Source: Pseudomonas sp. (GTDB lineage Bacteria; Pseudomonadota; Gammaproteobacteria; Pseudomonadales; Pseudomonadaceae). Taken from it: a stretch of DNA of 64,000 nt. Where the stretch lies: the NCBI GenBank assembly GCA_007713455.1, contig VMRT01000005.1, positions 38,109 to 102,108 of the forward strand, given 5' to 3'. The translations under genes and the position numbers were made by a program. The notes under the pieces were generated by a model. The model worked only from the letters and a program-made list of their open reading frames with translations, was not told the origin of the DNA and did no database searches. Shown piece after piece: positions 53,556 through 63,192 of this stretch (position 1 is the first letter of the stretch; each line of letters begins with the position of its first letter).

Positions 53556-55125
53556 GGTTTACCCCTTCTGGATTCAACTCGCCATGGCTCAGCTCCCCAT
53601 GGCTGACCATCGCCCTACCAATGGCCTGGCGATCCGCGGGCCGGTCGAACTCGGCAACGATGCGCCCGGCGTTCATCACGCCGATGCGGTCGGCCAGCGC
53701 CAGCACTTCGTCGAGGTCTTCACTGATCACCAGCACCGCCGCGCCGGCATCGCGCGCGGCGCGCAGGCGGCCATGCACGGAGGCGGTGGCGCGTACGTCC
53801 AGCCCGCGACTGGGGCTGTGCACGAGCACCAGTTGCGGGTCGCGGGAAAACTCGCGGGCGATCACCAGCTTCTGTGCGTTGCCGCCGGAGAGCAGCGCGG
53901 CCTTCTGCTTCAGCGAGCGCACGCCCTGCACATCGAACCCGGACACCGCCTCGGCGGCCTCTGCCTCCAGACGCTTGCGCCGGAGATTGAAGAACGAGCC
54001 ATAGCGGCCGCTATGGATCTGCCCGACACCGAAGTTCTCCGCCACCGACAGCTCGCCCGCCAGCGCGGTGCCGTAGCGGTCAGCCGGAATCGAGGCGATG
54101 CGCAGCTCCCGGCGCTGTTCAGGGCTGGCCCGGCGCAAGTCACCGAAGCCGGTCAATTCCAACGCGCCTTCGCAGGACTCGGGCAAGCCCATCAGCACGT
54201 TCGCCAACTCGCTCTGGCCGTTGCCGCCGACGCCAGCGATGCCGTAGATCTCGCCCGCGCGCAGGCTCAGGGTCACGCCATTGAGTGCGCCATGCCCGCC
54301 CGGGCCGGTCGATCTGAGATTACGCACCTGCAGCCGCACCTCGCCCGGTGTCGCCGGCTGATACTCGCTGGCCGGTGCGGACTCGCCCACGGTCAGACGC
54401 ACCAGCTCCGGCACCGAGACCGATTGCGGGTCGAGGGTTTGAATCGTTCGCCCGGCGCGCATCACGGTCACGCGGTCGACGAAGCGCTTCACATCGCTCA
54501 TCTTGTGAGTGACCAGAATCACCGCCGCGCCCTGGCGGGCAAAGGCGCGCACGGTTTCCAGCAGGCGCTCGGCTTCCTGATCAGTGAGGACCGCCGTCGG
54601 CTCATCGAGGATCAGGATCCGCGCGCCGGCCAGCAGCACCTTGAGAATTTCCACCCGCTGCTGCTCGGCCACCGACAGCGACTCGGTGACCTTGCGCGGG
54701 TCGATGGTGAAGCCCAGCTCTGCCGCCTTGTCGCTGATCCGCTGCTCCAAAGCTGTCAGCCGCTGCCGGTGGCTGCCCGCGAAAGCATGATTGCCGGGCC
54801 CCACGGGCAGCCCCAGCTGGATGTTCTCAGCCACAGTAAAGGGCTTCACCAGCTTGAAATGCTGGTGAACCATGCCGATGTGGTAGCGACCAGCATCCCG
54901 CGGTCCGCTCAAGCGCACCGGGTTGTCGTCGATCAGCAGCGATCCGCGTTCCGGTGCGTAGAGGCCGGCGGCGATGTTCATCAGCGAGGACTTGCCCGCG
55001 CCGTTTTCGCCGAGCAGCGCGTGCACTTCGCCCCATTTGGCGGTGAAGTCCGCCTGGGACAGGGCCATGAAGCCGTCGAACGACTTGCTCACCCCGGTCA
55101 GCTGGATCGCGTTCAGGTTGCTCAT
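53548..55125 (-). CDS. BMP-type ABC transporter ATPase with two nucleotide-binding domains
   Basis: 525-aa ATPase of the YufO/NupO kind. The first domain has Walker A GENGAGKSS, signature LSVAEQQRVEIL and Walker B ILILDEPTAVL. The second has a degenerate Walker A (GVGGNGQSEL) with the signature LSGGNAQKLVIA, as usual for sugar/nucleoside ATPases of this type. It overlaps the binding-protein gene upstream by 4 bases and the permease downstream by 8. Confidence 0.93.
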   Translation of the reverse strand: MSNLNAIQLTGVSKSFDGFMALSQADFTAKWGEVHALLGENGAGKSSLMNIAAGLYAPERGSLLIDDNPVRLSGPRDAGRYHIGMVHQHFKLVKPFTVAENIQLGLPVGPGNHAFAGSHRQRLTALEQRISDKAAELGFTIDPRKVTESLSVAEQQRVEILKVLLAGARILILDEPTAVLTDQEAERLLETVRAFARQGAAVILVTHKMSDVKRFVDRVTVMRAGRTIQTLDPQSVSVPELVRLTVGESAPASEYQPATPGEVRLQVRNLRSTGPGGHGALNGVTLSLRAGEIYGIAGVGGNGQSELANVLMGLPESCEGALELTGFGDLRRASPEQRRELRIASIPADRYGTALAGELSVAENFGVGQIHSGRYGSFFNLRRKRLEAEAAEAVSGFDVQGVRSLKQKAALLSGGNAQKLVIAREFSRDPQLVLVHSPSRGLDVRATASVHGRLRAARDAGAAVLVISEDLDEVLALADRIGVMNAGRIVAEFDRPADRQAIGRAMVSHGELSHGELNPEGVNHE

Positions 55126-56228
55126 TGCTGGGTGATCACTCCCTTGACGAACCAGTCCATCTGCCACAACGCAGGGTCGGCCATGACCTCGCCGGCGGCG
55201 ATGCGCTGGGTGCCTTCACGGTCGACCATGGGCCCGGCATAGATCTTCTTCTCGCCTTTGAGCAGCTCTTCGCGAGCCGCCATGATCTTGGCCTTGTCTG
55301 CTTTGGAAACCGCCGGGCCGCAGCAGGCCGCATCGGTGCCGCCTTCGGCCATGGACAGCAGCGCGCCGTTCTCGGGTGGCGTCCAGTTGCCGGCGCTGAT
55401 TTTCTTGAGCTCCGGCGCGAGGAACTTGTCCCACACCCAGACCGAAGAACAGACGGTGGCATCCGGGGCAAACTCGCGCATGTCTCGGTGGTGGCCGGTG
55501 CCGTGCACGCCGCGCTCCTGGGCGACGATCTGCGGTGTCGGGCTATCGACGTGTTGGCCGAGCACATCAGCGCCGGCGTCGATCAACGCCATGGCGGCGG
55601 CGCGTTCCTTGACCGGATCGTTCCAGGCGCCGGTGTAGACGACGGTAACGGTGGCGTCCGGGTTGATCTGCTGGGCGCCGAGGGCGAAGGCGTTGACCGT
55701 CCAGTTCACCTGACCGAAGGGATTGGCCGCAACGAAGCCGAGCTTGCCGGTCTTGGACGCCGCACCCGCCGCCATGCCGCACAGGTACTGGCTTTCGTAG
55801 GTGCGCCCGTAAAAGGATTCGAGATTGGCGCTATTCGTGGTGCCCGAGCCGTTGAGGAAGGCGACATCCGGATACTTGTCAGCCAGCTCCTTGAAGGTGT
55901 CCGAGTAGCCGAAGGCGGTGCCGATGATGACGTTGGCGCCGCGCTGGATCAGCCGGTCCACGGCCGGGCGGATCGAGGAGGCGTTCTCAGGCACGCTCTC
56001 GACGTACTGGATCTTGGTATCCAGCTCGGTTTCGAGCTTCTGCCGCGCCTCGTCGAAGGCCTGAGTCCAGCCGCCGTCATTGCGCGGGCTGATGTAGAGC
56101 ATGGCGATTTTCGCCGGTTTATCGAGCGTCAGCCCCTGCCCTTCCTGCGCCGAAGCCAGGCCCGCCGCGCCTGTCAGGCCGAGAGCCACCGCCGCACACA
56201 AGGTCCGTTTCATGAACTTATTCAGCAT
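55122..56228 (-). CDS. BMP-family periplasmic nucleoside/nucleobase-binding protein
   Basis: Periplasmic binding protein of 368 aa with a Sec signal peptide (about 1-27, ends ASA) and no lipobox. BMP motifs include DGGWTQAFDEARQKLE, TAFGYSDTFKELADKYPDVA, GMAAGAASKTGKLGFVAANP and GADVLGQHVDSP. Members bind nucleosides, purines or related bases. It is third in the operon after the oxygenase and VOC genes. Confidence 0.92.
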   Translation of the reverse strand: MLNKFMKRTLCAAVALGLTGAAGLASAQEGQGLTLDKPAKIAMLYISPRNDGGWTQAFDEARQKLETELDTKIQYVESVPENASSIRPAVDRLIQRGANVIIGTAFGYSDTFKELADKYPDVAFLNGSGTTNSANLESFYGRTYESQYLCGMAAGAASKTGKLGFVAANPFGQVNWTVNAFALGAQQINPDATVTVVYTGAWNDPVKERAAAMALIDAGADVLGQHVDSPTPQIVAQERGVHGTGHHRDMREFAPDATVCSSVWVWDKFLAPELKKISAGNWTPPENGALLSMAEGGTDAACCGPAVSKADKAKIMAAREELLKGEKKIYAGPMVDREGTQRIAAGEVMADPALWQMDWFVKGVITQQ

Positions 56229-56253
56229 TTTTGATTTCCTGATGGTGGGATCG

Positions 56254-56640
56254 TCAAAGCATGTGGTTGATGCGGAACACGTTTTTCTCGGGGTCCAGCA
56301 GCACCGCCTGGTACCAGTGGTAGTAGGTTTCGTAAGGCGCCTTGATCAGCGTCGCACCCATGGCGACGGCAATGGGCACCAGGCGGTCGACCTCCTCTTT
56401 CGACTCGACATCGATATTCAGCAGGAACTTGCAGCCGCGGGTGTCGGCGAACTCGTCCAGCTGCAGCAGTTCATAGGCTTCCGGTGCGTTGAAGCCGATG
56501 CAGCTCTTGCCGGTATCCAGCCCGCGAAAGATCGGCGAGGCGATCTCGGGGATGTTCCTGAAGCCGAACAGCTCACGGTAGAAGCCGCTCAGGGCTTCGA
56601 TGTCGCGGGCGAACACGTTGACGTATGAAAGCGTGCTCAT
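56254..56640 (-). CDS. VOC-superfamily (glyoxalase-like) protein
   Basis: 128 aa with a single vicinal-oxygen-chelate domain: VNVFARDIEALSGFYRELFG at the start, and HWYQAVLLDPEKNVFRINHM at the end, the usual position of a metal ligand. It begins inside the last codons of the oxygenase gene (ATGA overlap), so the pair is coupled. Function is unknown; it may process the product of the oxygenase or the imported base. Confidence 0.86.
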   Translation of the reverse strand: MSTLSYVNVFARDIEALSGFYRELFGFRNIPEIASPIFRGLDTGKSCIGFNAPEAYELLQLDEFADTRGCKFLLNIDVESKEEVDRLVPIAVAMGATLIKAPYETYYHWYQAVLLDPEKNVFRINHML

Positions 56641-57647
56641 GCGACCTCCAGGCCTTTGCCGAAGGTGGTCTGCTTGACGAACTTGGAGAGCAGGTTGTCG
56701 CCGGAGGTGACCGGCGCGTGGCGTGGCGCTTCGCCCGCGGCTAGGCATCCCGGCAGGCACTCGATCAGCGCGTCGTAGTTCGGTTGGTGGAAGAACACCA
56801 GTGACTGTCGCCCGTTGTCAGCTGGGCTGTCGGCCGGCGGATTGACCACCCGATGCAGCGTGGAAATCCACTGATCGTTGGTCCACTGCATCATCAGGTC
56901 GCCGATGTTCACGGCGAAGCCGTTCTCCACGTAGGGCACATCCACCCATTCGCCCTGACGGTTGCGCGCCTGCAAACCGCCCAGCGCGTTGTCCGGCTTG
57001 ACGATGGTCAGGCTGCCGTAATCAGTGTGGGCGCTGGCGCGCAATTGCCCGGGCTCCACCGCGCCCTTGACGTCCGGGTAGCTGAGGCTGCGGAACATGC
57101 TGATGTGCTTGTCGATCTTGTCGTCGAAGAAGGTTTCCGGCAGCTCCAGCGCCAGAGCGAAGATGCGCATCAGCGACTGCGACAGCTCGCTCATGGCAGC
57201 GAAGTATTCGCGATAGGCCTGCTCGAAACCTGCGATGCCGGTGGGCCAGACGTTCGGCGCGAAATGCGGGCCGGCAGCGGCGCAGCGGTAGTAGTCCTCA
57301 TCCGGGACATCGCTGGGCCCGATGGAAAAGGATTCCTTGAGATCACCCGGTGACGCCTCTTCCAGCGAGTACGACAGACTCTCCTCGGCGATGGCGCTGT
57401 AGCCGCGCACCATTTCCGGGCTGGGCCGGTCGACCTTGCGCTTTTCCGGCAACGGCAAGGCGAAGAACTGCCGCGTCAGCCGCGACACGCGCTCGATCAG
57501 TTCACTGGGGATCTGATGATTGGTGATGACCAGAAAGCCGATGTCGCGACAGGCCTGGTCCACGGCCTTGGCCACCTGGGCCTTGCCCTCCGGCGTGCCG
57601 GCGAAATACGGCGCCAGGTCGATGATGGGAACGTATTGCAGAGTCAT
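56637..57647 (-). CDS. Isopenicillin N synthase-type 2OG/Fe(II) oxygenase
   Basis: 336-aa oxygenase. The iron site is His207-x-Asp209 (ASAHTDYGSL) and His265 (STLHRVVNP), and Arg280 in the RQSLVFF motif would hold 2-oxoglutarate. The N-terminal domain starts VPIIDLAPYF. It is first in the operon with a VOC protein and a BMP-type nucleobase/nucleoside transporter. By analogy with thymine 7-hydroxylase and xanthine dioxygenase, it may hydroxylate a base. That is inference; sequence alone does not fix the substrate. Confidence 0.88.
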   Translation of the reverse strand: MTLQYVPIIDLAPYFAGTPEGKAQVAKAVDQACRDIGFLVITNHQIPSELIERVSRLTRQFFALPLPEKRKVDRPSPEMVRGYSAIAEESLSYSLEEASPGDLKESFSIGPSDVPDEDYYRCAAAGPHFAPNVWPTGIAGFEQAYREYFAAMSELSQSLMRIFALALELPETFFDDKIDKHISMFRSLSYPDVKGAVEPGQLRASAHTDYGSLTIVKPDNALGGLQARNRQGEWVDVPYVENGFAVNIGDLMMQWTNDQWISTLHRVVNPPADSPADNGRQSLVFFHQPNYDALIECLPGCLAAGEAPRHAPVTSGDNLLSKFVKQTTFGKGLEVA

Positions 57648-58029
57648 GGGTGACGCACTCCTCTGACGCAGGGCGGAAACTGAGCGCGTCGCCAGTGGCG
57701 CAGGCGCTTCTCTGTATGTGCGAAGCCGCCGCCCATTGCACATGGGCGACTGTCGAGGAGAGAGAGCAGAAAGCGTGCCACCGGATCGATTCGCTTTTGG
57801 ATCAGCGACTTAGCGTTATGGCGGGAAAATAACGGATCAAATGGTCCGGTTCGGAGCACTTGGTTTGTGCATGAGGCACGAAAAGCGGGCGAGGGCTGCA
57901 GCAGCCGAGGTCAGCCCCGCCGCTCAGCGATAGGAGTGAACTAACGGCCCGACGACACGATCCCCTCTTAAGCACCTTCAGAGCGATCCGCGCCGCGCAG
58001 GGCTGGTCGAAAGCAATGAGGAGTTCCTT
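57648..58029. other. Divergent gap upstream of the oxygenase operon and DUF2231 gene
   Basis: 382 bases without a gene I can support. It must hold promoters for the leftward oxygenase-VOC-ABC operon and the rightward DUF2231 gene. No FNR/DNR box, clear inverted repeat or riboswitch-like fold was recognised. Confidence 0.5.
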
Positions 58030-58479
58030 GTGACCGTCATTACCCACCGCACCACAGAAACCACTCACAGCGTTTCCCGCCATGTGCCGCATCCGCTGCA
58101 CTCGATCCTACTGGCCGGGAGCGTGCCGTTGTTTCTCGGCGCACTGCTGAGCGACGTCGCCTACTTTCGCAGCTACCAGATTCAATGGAGCAACTTCGCC
58201 TCCTGGCTGATCGCCGGCGGGCTGGTGTTCTGCGGACTGGCGATCCTGTTCGCGGTCGTCAACCTGATCAAGGCCAGGCACAGGGCAGGGCGACCGCTGA
58301 TCTATCTGCTGTTGCTCGTGGCGACCTGGGTACTCGGCTTCATCAATGCACTGCAGCACGCCAAGGACGCCTGGGCAGTCATGCCGACCGGTCTGGTGCT
58401 CTCGGTGATCGTCACTCTGCTGGCCTGCGCCGCCGCGTGGATCGGCCTTTCCAACCTGCGTGACGGAGGTGAAGCATGA
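58030..58479 (+). CDS. DUF2231 membrane protein
   Basis: 149 aa with four helices (ILLAGSVPLFLGALLSDVAY, FASWLIAGGLVFCGLAILFA, LIYLLLLVATWVLGFINALQ, VLSVIVTLLACAAAWIGLSN) and an N-terminal HPLHS motif, all typical of DUF2231 proteins, some of which bind heme. The stop overlaps the next gene by 4 bases (ATGA), so the two are coupled. It may anchor or supply electrons to the dehydrogenase that follows. Confidence 0.88.
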   Translation: MTVITHRTTETTHSVSRHVPHPLHSILLAGSVPLFLGALLSDVAYFRSYQIQWSNFASWLIAGGLVFCGLAILFAVVNLIKARHRAGRPLIYLLLLVATWVLGFINALQHAKDAWAVMPTGLVLSVIVTLLACAAAWIGLSNLRDGGEA

Positions 58480-59771
58480 AGCACACCAATGCACTCTCCG
58501 CACTGACCATCGCGTTGTTTCTTAGCGCCTGCGGTGGCGATGAGCAGGACGCCGCCAGCCTGTACGGTGCCAACCCCAAACTGCCGGAACCCGACCGCGG
58601 AATGCTGCCGAGCATGAAGATCGCCGAGCCGACACCCTGGGGCGATGCAACACCCACGGTGCCGGAAAACTACAGCGTGACGGCGATAGCCACCGACCTG
58701 CAGATCCCGCGCCAGACCCTGGTGCTGCCCAACGGCGACATCCTTGTGGCCGAAGGTCGTGGCGGCAATGCAGCCAAGCTGAAACCGAAAGACGTGATCG
58801 CCGGTTACATCAAGGCGCAGGGCAACACGTCGGTCAAAAGCGGTAACCGGCTGACCCTGCTGAGAGATGCCGATGGTGATGGCACCTACGAGGTGCAGAC
58901 GGTATTCGCCGACGATCTCAACGCGCCGTACGGCCTGGCCTTCCACGAGGGCAATCTGTATGTCGCCAACCAGGACGCGCTGGTGCGGTTCGATTATGAA
59001 GAGGGTCAGACGGAGGCCAGCGGCGAGCCGGTCAAGGTCACCGACCTGCCGTCTGAGATCAACCATCACTGGACCAAGGCGATGACCATCAGCCCGGATG
59101 GCCAGTACCTCTACGTCGGCATCGGCTCCAACAGCAACATCACCGAGCGAGGGATGGCGGCAGAGGTCGACCGTGCCGTGGTATGGCAGATCAATGCCGA
59201 GACGGGTGCTCACAAGCCCTACGCAACCGGCCTGCGCAACCCGACCGCACTGACCATTAAGCCGGGTTCAGATGAGTTGTGGGCGGTGGTGAATGAGCGG
59301 GACGAACTGGGTGAAGACCTGGTACCGGATTACCTGACATCGGTTAAGGAGGGCGGCTTTTACGGCTGGCCTTACAGCTACTGGGGACAGAACGTCGATG
59401 ACCGGGTGCGTCCACAGGATCCGGACAAGGTCGACGCAGCGATTACGCCGGACTATGCGCTAGGCGCGCACGTTGCCGCCCTTGGAGTGGACTTTTCCAT
59501 ACCGGAAATGGGCGAGCAGTTTGCCGACGGCGCGTTCGTCGGTGAGCACGGAAGCTGGAACCGTGAGGATCCGTCGGGCTACAAGGTGGTCTTCGTACCG
59601 TTCAGTAATGGGCGACCTTCGGGCGAGCCGGTTGATTTCGTGACGGGCTTTCGTACAGATGAGGGCAAGACGCGCGGCCGACCTGTCGGCGTGACCGTCG
59701 ACCCGAAAGGCGCGGTGATCGTTGCGGATGACCTTGCCAACGTGGTGTGGCGAGTGACGCGCAATCAGTGA
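58476..59771 (+). CDS. Sorbosone/PQQ-type sugar dehydrogenase-like lipoprotein
   Basis: 431-aa exported lipoprotein (lipobox LSAC, Cys19). The rest is a six-bladed beta-propeller of the glucose/sorbosone dehydrogenase family: QIPRQTLVLPNGDILVAEG, GLRNPTALTIKPGSDELWAV, GGFYGWPYSYWGQN and FVGEHGSWNREDPSGYKVVF. Relatives are PQQ-dependent; PQQ use is inferred. It is coupled to the DUF2231 protein by a 4-base overlap. A second family member lies 1.6 kb downstream. Confidence 0.9.
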   Translation: MKHTNALSALTIALFLSACGGDEQDAASLYGANPKLPEPDRGMLPSMKIAEPTPWGDATPTVPENYSVTAIATDLQIPRQTLVLPNGDILVAEGRGGNAAKLKPKDVIAGYIKAQGNTSVKSGNRLTLLRDADGDGTYEVQTVFADDLNAPYGLAFHEGNLYVANQDALVRFDYEEGQTEASGEPVKVTDLPSEINHHWTKAMTISPDGQYLYVGIGSNSNITERGMAAEVDRAVVWQINAETGAHKPYATGLRNPTALTIKPGSDELWAVVNERDELGEDLVPDYLTSVKEGGFYGWPYSYWGQNVDDRVRPQDPDKVDAAITPDYALGAHVAALGVDFSIPEMGEQFADGAFVGEHGSWNREDPSGYKVVFVPFSNGRPSGEPVDFVTGFRTDEGKTRGRPVGVTVDPKGAVIVADDLANVVWRVTRNQ

Positions 59772-59928
59772 CAAACAGCCGGTGACCGCGCTTTTGCGAG
59801 AAAGGTGCGAGCCGGCGGTTTGCGTGTACCGCTAACGCCCGACCAGACCCGGAGGTGCGGTCGGCTGCCGGTATTTGTGAGACAACACAGGACCGACTTG
59901 CACCGCCCCCAGGGCATAGGACTTGCGA

Positions 59929-60849
59929 ATGAAGCAGCACTCGCCGCCGAACGGGAAAGGCCTGGCAGGGAATAAGGCGGGTCTGGGTACGCTGTTCGTA
60001 GTGCTCGCGGCATTATGTTGGGGGCTGTCAGGCGGGATCGGTGGCGTTCTCACTGCAGAGGGCTGGAGCCCGGTTGTGGTCTCGCTCTACCGGGGCGTGG
60101 TCGGGCTGATTTTCGTCCTTGTGTGGCTCGCGTTGCGCCCGGGCGGAAGCGGGCTGGCGAACAGCACGATGTGGTTCTGGTCGGTCGTGGCCGGGGTGGG
60201 CGTAGCCGGCAACTTCTCTTTCTACTTCTTGAGCATTGCAGAGGGCAGCGTTGCGGTTGCGGCAACCCTGATGTACTCCGCACCGGTGTTCGTCTATCTC
60301 GTTTCCTTCGCGTTCAGGCTAGAGAAACCCACCCTGTTCAAGTGGGCAGCGATCGCAATGGTGATGCTTGGCGTCCTGCTGCTGACCGGCATCTATGACA
60401 TAGAGGCAGGTGACATCACCCCAATTGCCGCTGGCGCAGGTTTGCTCTCCGGCGTGTCCTACGCTGTGTTTATTTTTGGCTTCAAGTATGCGGCGCCCCA
60501 CGGTAGCCCTCAGGCAATCCTCGTGATCGCGCTCGCGGTACTCGTTGGCATACTTGGCTGGTTCGCCGATGCGGACCAGGCAGTGGAAGTGTTGACCGCC
60601 CCGAGTTGGCCGCTGTTCGTGGTACTGGGGGTATTGGGCGCCGGGCTATCGTTCATTCTGTATATCGTCGGGCTCAACCATACCGCGCCGGCTGTTGCTT
60701 CTATCGTGGCCATGATCGAGCCGGTAACCGCTTCGCTCTTCGGCGTCATGGTGCTGAATGAACGCCTGGCTGCGCTACAGATTCTAGGCATGGGGCTGAT
60801 TTTGGTGACGGTAACTGCGCTGGGTGTCCGCTCAAGAAAACACAACTAG
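59929..60849 (+). CDS. EamA/DMT-family permease
   Basis: 306-aa transporter with ten helices as two EamA halves. Typical segments are FVVLAALCWGLSGGIGGVLT, VSLYRGVVGLIFVLVW and IVAMIEPVTASLFGVMVLNE. Substrate unknown; relatives export metabolites or amino acids. ATG 59929 is used; a TTG six bases earlier is in frame. It stands between the two sugar-dehydrogenase-like genes. Confidence 0.9.
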   Translation: MKQHSPPNGKGLAGNKAGLGTLFVVLAALCWGLSGGIGGVLTAEGWSPVVVSLYRGVVGLIFVLVWLALRPGGSGLANSTMWFWSVVAGVGVAGNFSFYFLSIAEGSVAVAATLMYSAPVFVYLVSFAFRLEKPTLFKWAAIAMVMLGVLLLTGIYDIEAGDITPIAAGAGLLSGVSYAVFIFGFKYAAPHGSPQAILVIALAVLVGILGWFADADQAVEVLTAPSWPLFVVLGVLGAGLSFILYIVGLNHTAPAVASIVAMIEPVTASLFGVMVLNERLAALQILGMGLILVTVTALGVRSRKHN

Positions 60850-60926
60850 CCGTATTGCGACCTCGCTCATCGAACCACCCTGCCGCTCTATCAGTTCTTA
60901 ACAGACAGCCACCGTGGGACTTAAGC

Positions 60927-61340
60927 ATGCTTCGATCCATTCATCACGCCGCGATCATCTGTTCGGACTATGCCGTCTCGAAGCGCTTCTACACCGAGAC
61001 GCTCGGTCTGACTGTGATCGCCGAGCATTACCGTGCAGCGCGCCGCTCCTACAAGCTTGACCTTGCATTGCCTGACGGCGGCCAGATCGAGCTTTTTTCG
61101 TTTCCTGACGCACCCACAAGACCCTCCCGGCCGGAGGCGCAAGGCTTGCGACATCTGGCATTCGCGGTGGATGACGTCGAGGCGAGTAAGGCGTGGCTGG
61201 AAGCAAAGGGCGTTGAGGTCGAACCCATCCGGGTGGATGAATACACCGGACGTCGATTCACCTTTTTTGCTGACCCCGACAACCTGCCGCTGGAGTTATA
61301 CGAAGCGGCACCGGGTGCGCTGCCCCGACGCGTCGCGTAA
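60927..61340 (+). CDS. VOC-family (glyoxalase/bleomycin resistance-like) protein
   Basis: 137 aa, single VOC domain. The first metal ligand fits His6 or His7 (SIHHAAIICSDYAVSKRFYT), GLRHLAFAVDD holds another, and FFADPDNLPLELYEA ends with the usual Glu. The pattern matches the SMU1112c/YaeR-like branch rather than true glyoxalase I. It follows the EamA gene on the same strand after 77 bases. Confidence 0.9.
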   Translation: MLRSIHHAAIICSDYAVSKRFYTETLGLTVIAEHYRAARRSYKLDLALPDGGQIELFSFPDAPTRPSRPEAQGLRHLAFAVDDVEASKAWLEAKGVEVEPIRVDEYTGRRFTFFADPDNLPLELYEAAPGALPRRVA

Positions 61341-61404
61341 CAAATCCAGGCTCAACTGAGCGCGCCATGCGCAGTAACGTTGAGCTCCAACTTTTGAGGA
61401 GAGG

Positions 61405-62535
61405 ATGGTCATGAAGCGTGTTCCCCTGCAGGTCGCCGGTACGATTGCCCTTGGTTTCGCCTCGCTCGCTGCCACCGCAGCAGAGGCGATCAAGCAGGAC
61501 CAATGGCCATTCAACGCCACGCCGCGCGCCACCTTCGCCGAACCCTGGGCCATGACCTTTCTCCCCGACGGCACCGCCCTCGTTACCGAAAAACGCGGCG
61601 CACTCAAACACGTCGACGTCAAAACCGGTGAGACTCACGACATCGACGGCGTTCCCGAGGTGGCTTACGGCGGCCAGGGCGGACTCGGTGACGTCATTCT
61701 TCACCCAGAGTATGCGCAGAACAGCGTCGTCTACCTCAGCTACGCCGAAAAGGGAAAAGGGGGTGACCGTGGGGCTGCTGTCGCCCGCGCCACGCTCGAC
61801 CTCAACGCGGACGGTGGCTCGCTTTCCGATGTGAAGGTGATCTGGCGGCAAGAGCCCAAGGTGTCAGGTGGTGGGCACTATGGGCACCGCCTGGCATTCG
61901 GCCCGGACGGCAAGCTCTGGATCTCTTCGGGCGAGCGACAGAAGTTCACGCCTGCGCAGGACATGAACAGCAACCTCGGCAAGATCCTCCGCCTTAACGA
62001 CGATGGCAGCGTGCCCTCCGACAATCCTTTCGCCGACAAAGGCGGCGTGACGGCGCAGATCTGGTCGCTCGGCCAGCGCAACCCGCTTGGCATCGCATTC
62101 GACGCGCAGGGTCGTCTGTGGGAACAGGAAATGGGCCCCGAAGGTGGCGACGAACTCAACCTGATCGAAAAGGGTGGCAACTATGGCTACCCAGAGGTCT
62201 CGAACGGCAACCATTACGGCGGCAATCCCATTCCCGATCACGACACGCGCCCCGAGTTCGTTGCGCCCAAAATCACTTGGACACCCGTGATCTCCCCTGC
62301 CGGCCTCATGATCTACAGCGGCGATCAGTTTGCCGACTGGAAAGGCAATGCCTTCGTCGGCGGCCTTTCCGCGAGGGACCTGGTGCGCATCACGCTCGAT
62401 GGCGAAGAAGCCAGCGAAGCCGCCCGCTACGACATGGGCGCGCGCATCCGCGAAGTCGAACAGGGCCCGGACGGCAGCATCTGGGTGCTTGAAGATGGCG
62501 ATAGCGGGCGATTGCTAGAACTGCAGCCGAAGTAA
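61405..62535 (+). CDS. PQQ-dependent aldose dehydrogenase-like protein (Asd/YliI)
   Basis: 376-aa exported protein with a signal peptide (about 1-27) and a soluble glucose dehydrogenase-type propeller: [55 protein letters not shown] and [20 protein letters not shown]. These match the YliI/Asd family that oxidises aldoses with PQQ. The start may be ATG 61405 or 61411. No pqq genes are in view. Confidence 0.92.
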   Translation: MVMKRVPLQVAGTIALGFASLAATAAEAIKQDQWPFNATPRATFAEPWAMTFLPDGTALVTEKRGALKHVDVKTGETHDIDGVPEVAYGGQGGLGDVILHPEYAQNSVVYLSYAEKGKGGDRGAAVARATLDLNADGGSLSDVKVIWRQEPKVSGGGHYGHRLAFGPDGKLWISSGERQKFTPAQDMNSNLGKILRLNDDGSVPSDNPFADKGGVTAQIWSLGQRNPLGIAFDAQGRLWEQEMGPEGGDELNLIEKGGNYGYPEVSNGNHYGGNPIPDHDTRPEFVAPKITWTPVISPAGLMIYSGDQFADWKGNAFVGGLSARDLVRITLDGEEASEAARYDMGARIREVEQGPDGSIWVLEDGDSGRLLELQPK

Positions 62536-62703
62536 TCTGCTTTCCCGACTGACTGACTGCGAGCCGCGGTTTGCCGTGGCTTGCAGCTGAGCCGGCGCCT
62601 GTCGAGCATCTTGCACTTTTCGGGCAGTCACTACCGGTCGCGGGCATCCCCTTCCCAAGATGGTTTTGAGCCCGCCGCCCCCCTAAAGCCCGACCAGCCA
62701 GCC

Positions 62704-63102
62704 TCAGTCATACTCGGCATGCTGCGGCAAATCATCCGTAATCTGAAACCACGGCGCTTTGCTATCGACATACACATGCCGCTGGGCTTCGACGCCCGGG
62801 TCGGTGTCGAGTGTTCCGAGTGGGAAACCATACACCTCGGGATTGGCGTCGAATTTGGTGTACAGGCTGGAACCGCAGTTCGAGCAAAACCCTTTGTACT
62901 CACCGGGCGACGACTCATAGAACTTGATCAACTCTTCGCCAACGAGAGTTTTCCAGTCGGCCGAGCGCACCTTGGCGCGCGTCCTGAAAGCAAACGCATG
63001 CAGCTTGCGGCACATCGAGCAATGGCAGTTCAAAACATCCGTAAGGGGGCCATTTATCTCGTATCGAATTCCGCCACAGAGGCAGCTGCCTGATTGCTTC
63101 AT
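62704..63102 (-). CDS. GFA-family zinc protein
   Basis: 132 aa. Zinc-binding cysteines follow the glutathione-dependent formaldehyde-activating pattern: CLCGG (7-9), CHCSMCRK (26-31) and FCSNCGSS. The family is wide and most members do not act on formaldehyde. It is convergent with the preceding dehydrogenase-like gene. Confidence 0.9.
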   Translation of the reverse strand: MKQSGSCLCGGIRYEINGPLTDVLNCHCSMCRKLHAFAFRTRAKVRSADWKTLVGEELIKFYESSPGEYKGFCSNCGSSLYTKFDANPEVYGFPLGTLDTDPGVEAQRHVYVDSKAPWFQITDDLPQHAEYD

Positions 63103-63192
63103 ATCCGCTTCCTAGAAATAAAACGAATCGGCCGAGTCTGACTTCAACAAGTGGCCTCCCTCCAGCATTTAACTACCCACATGCCATGTGGC

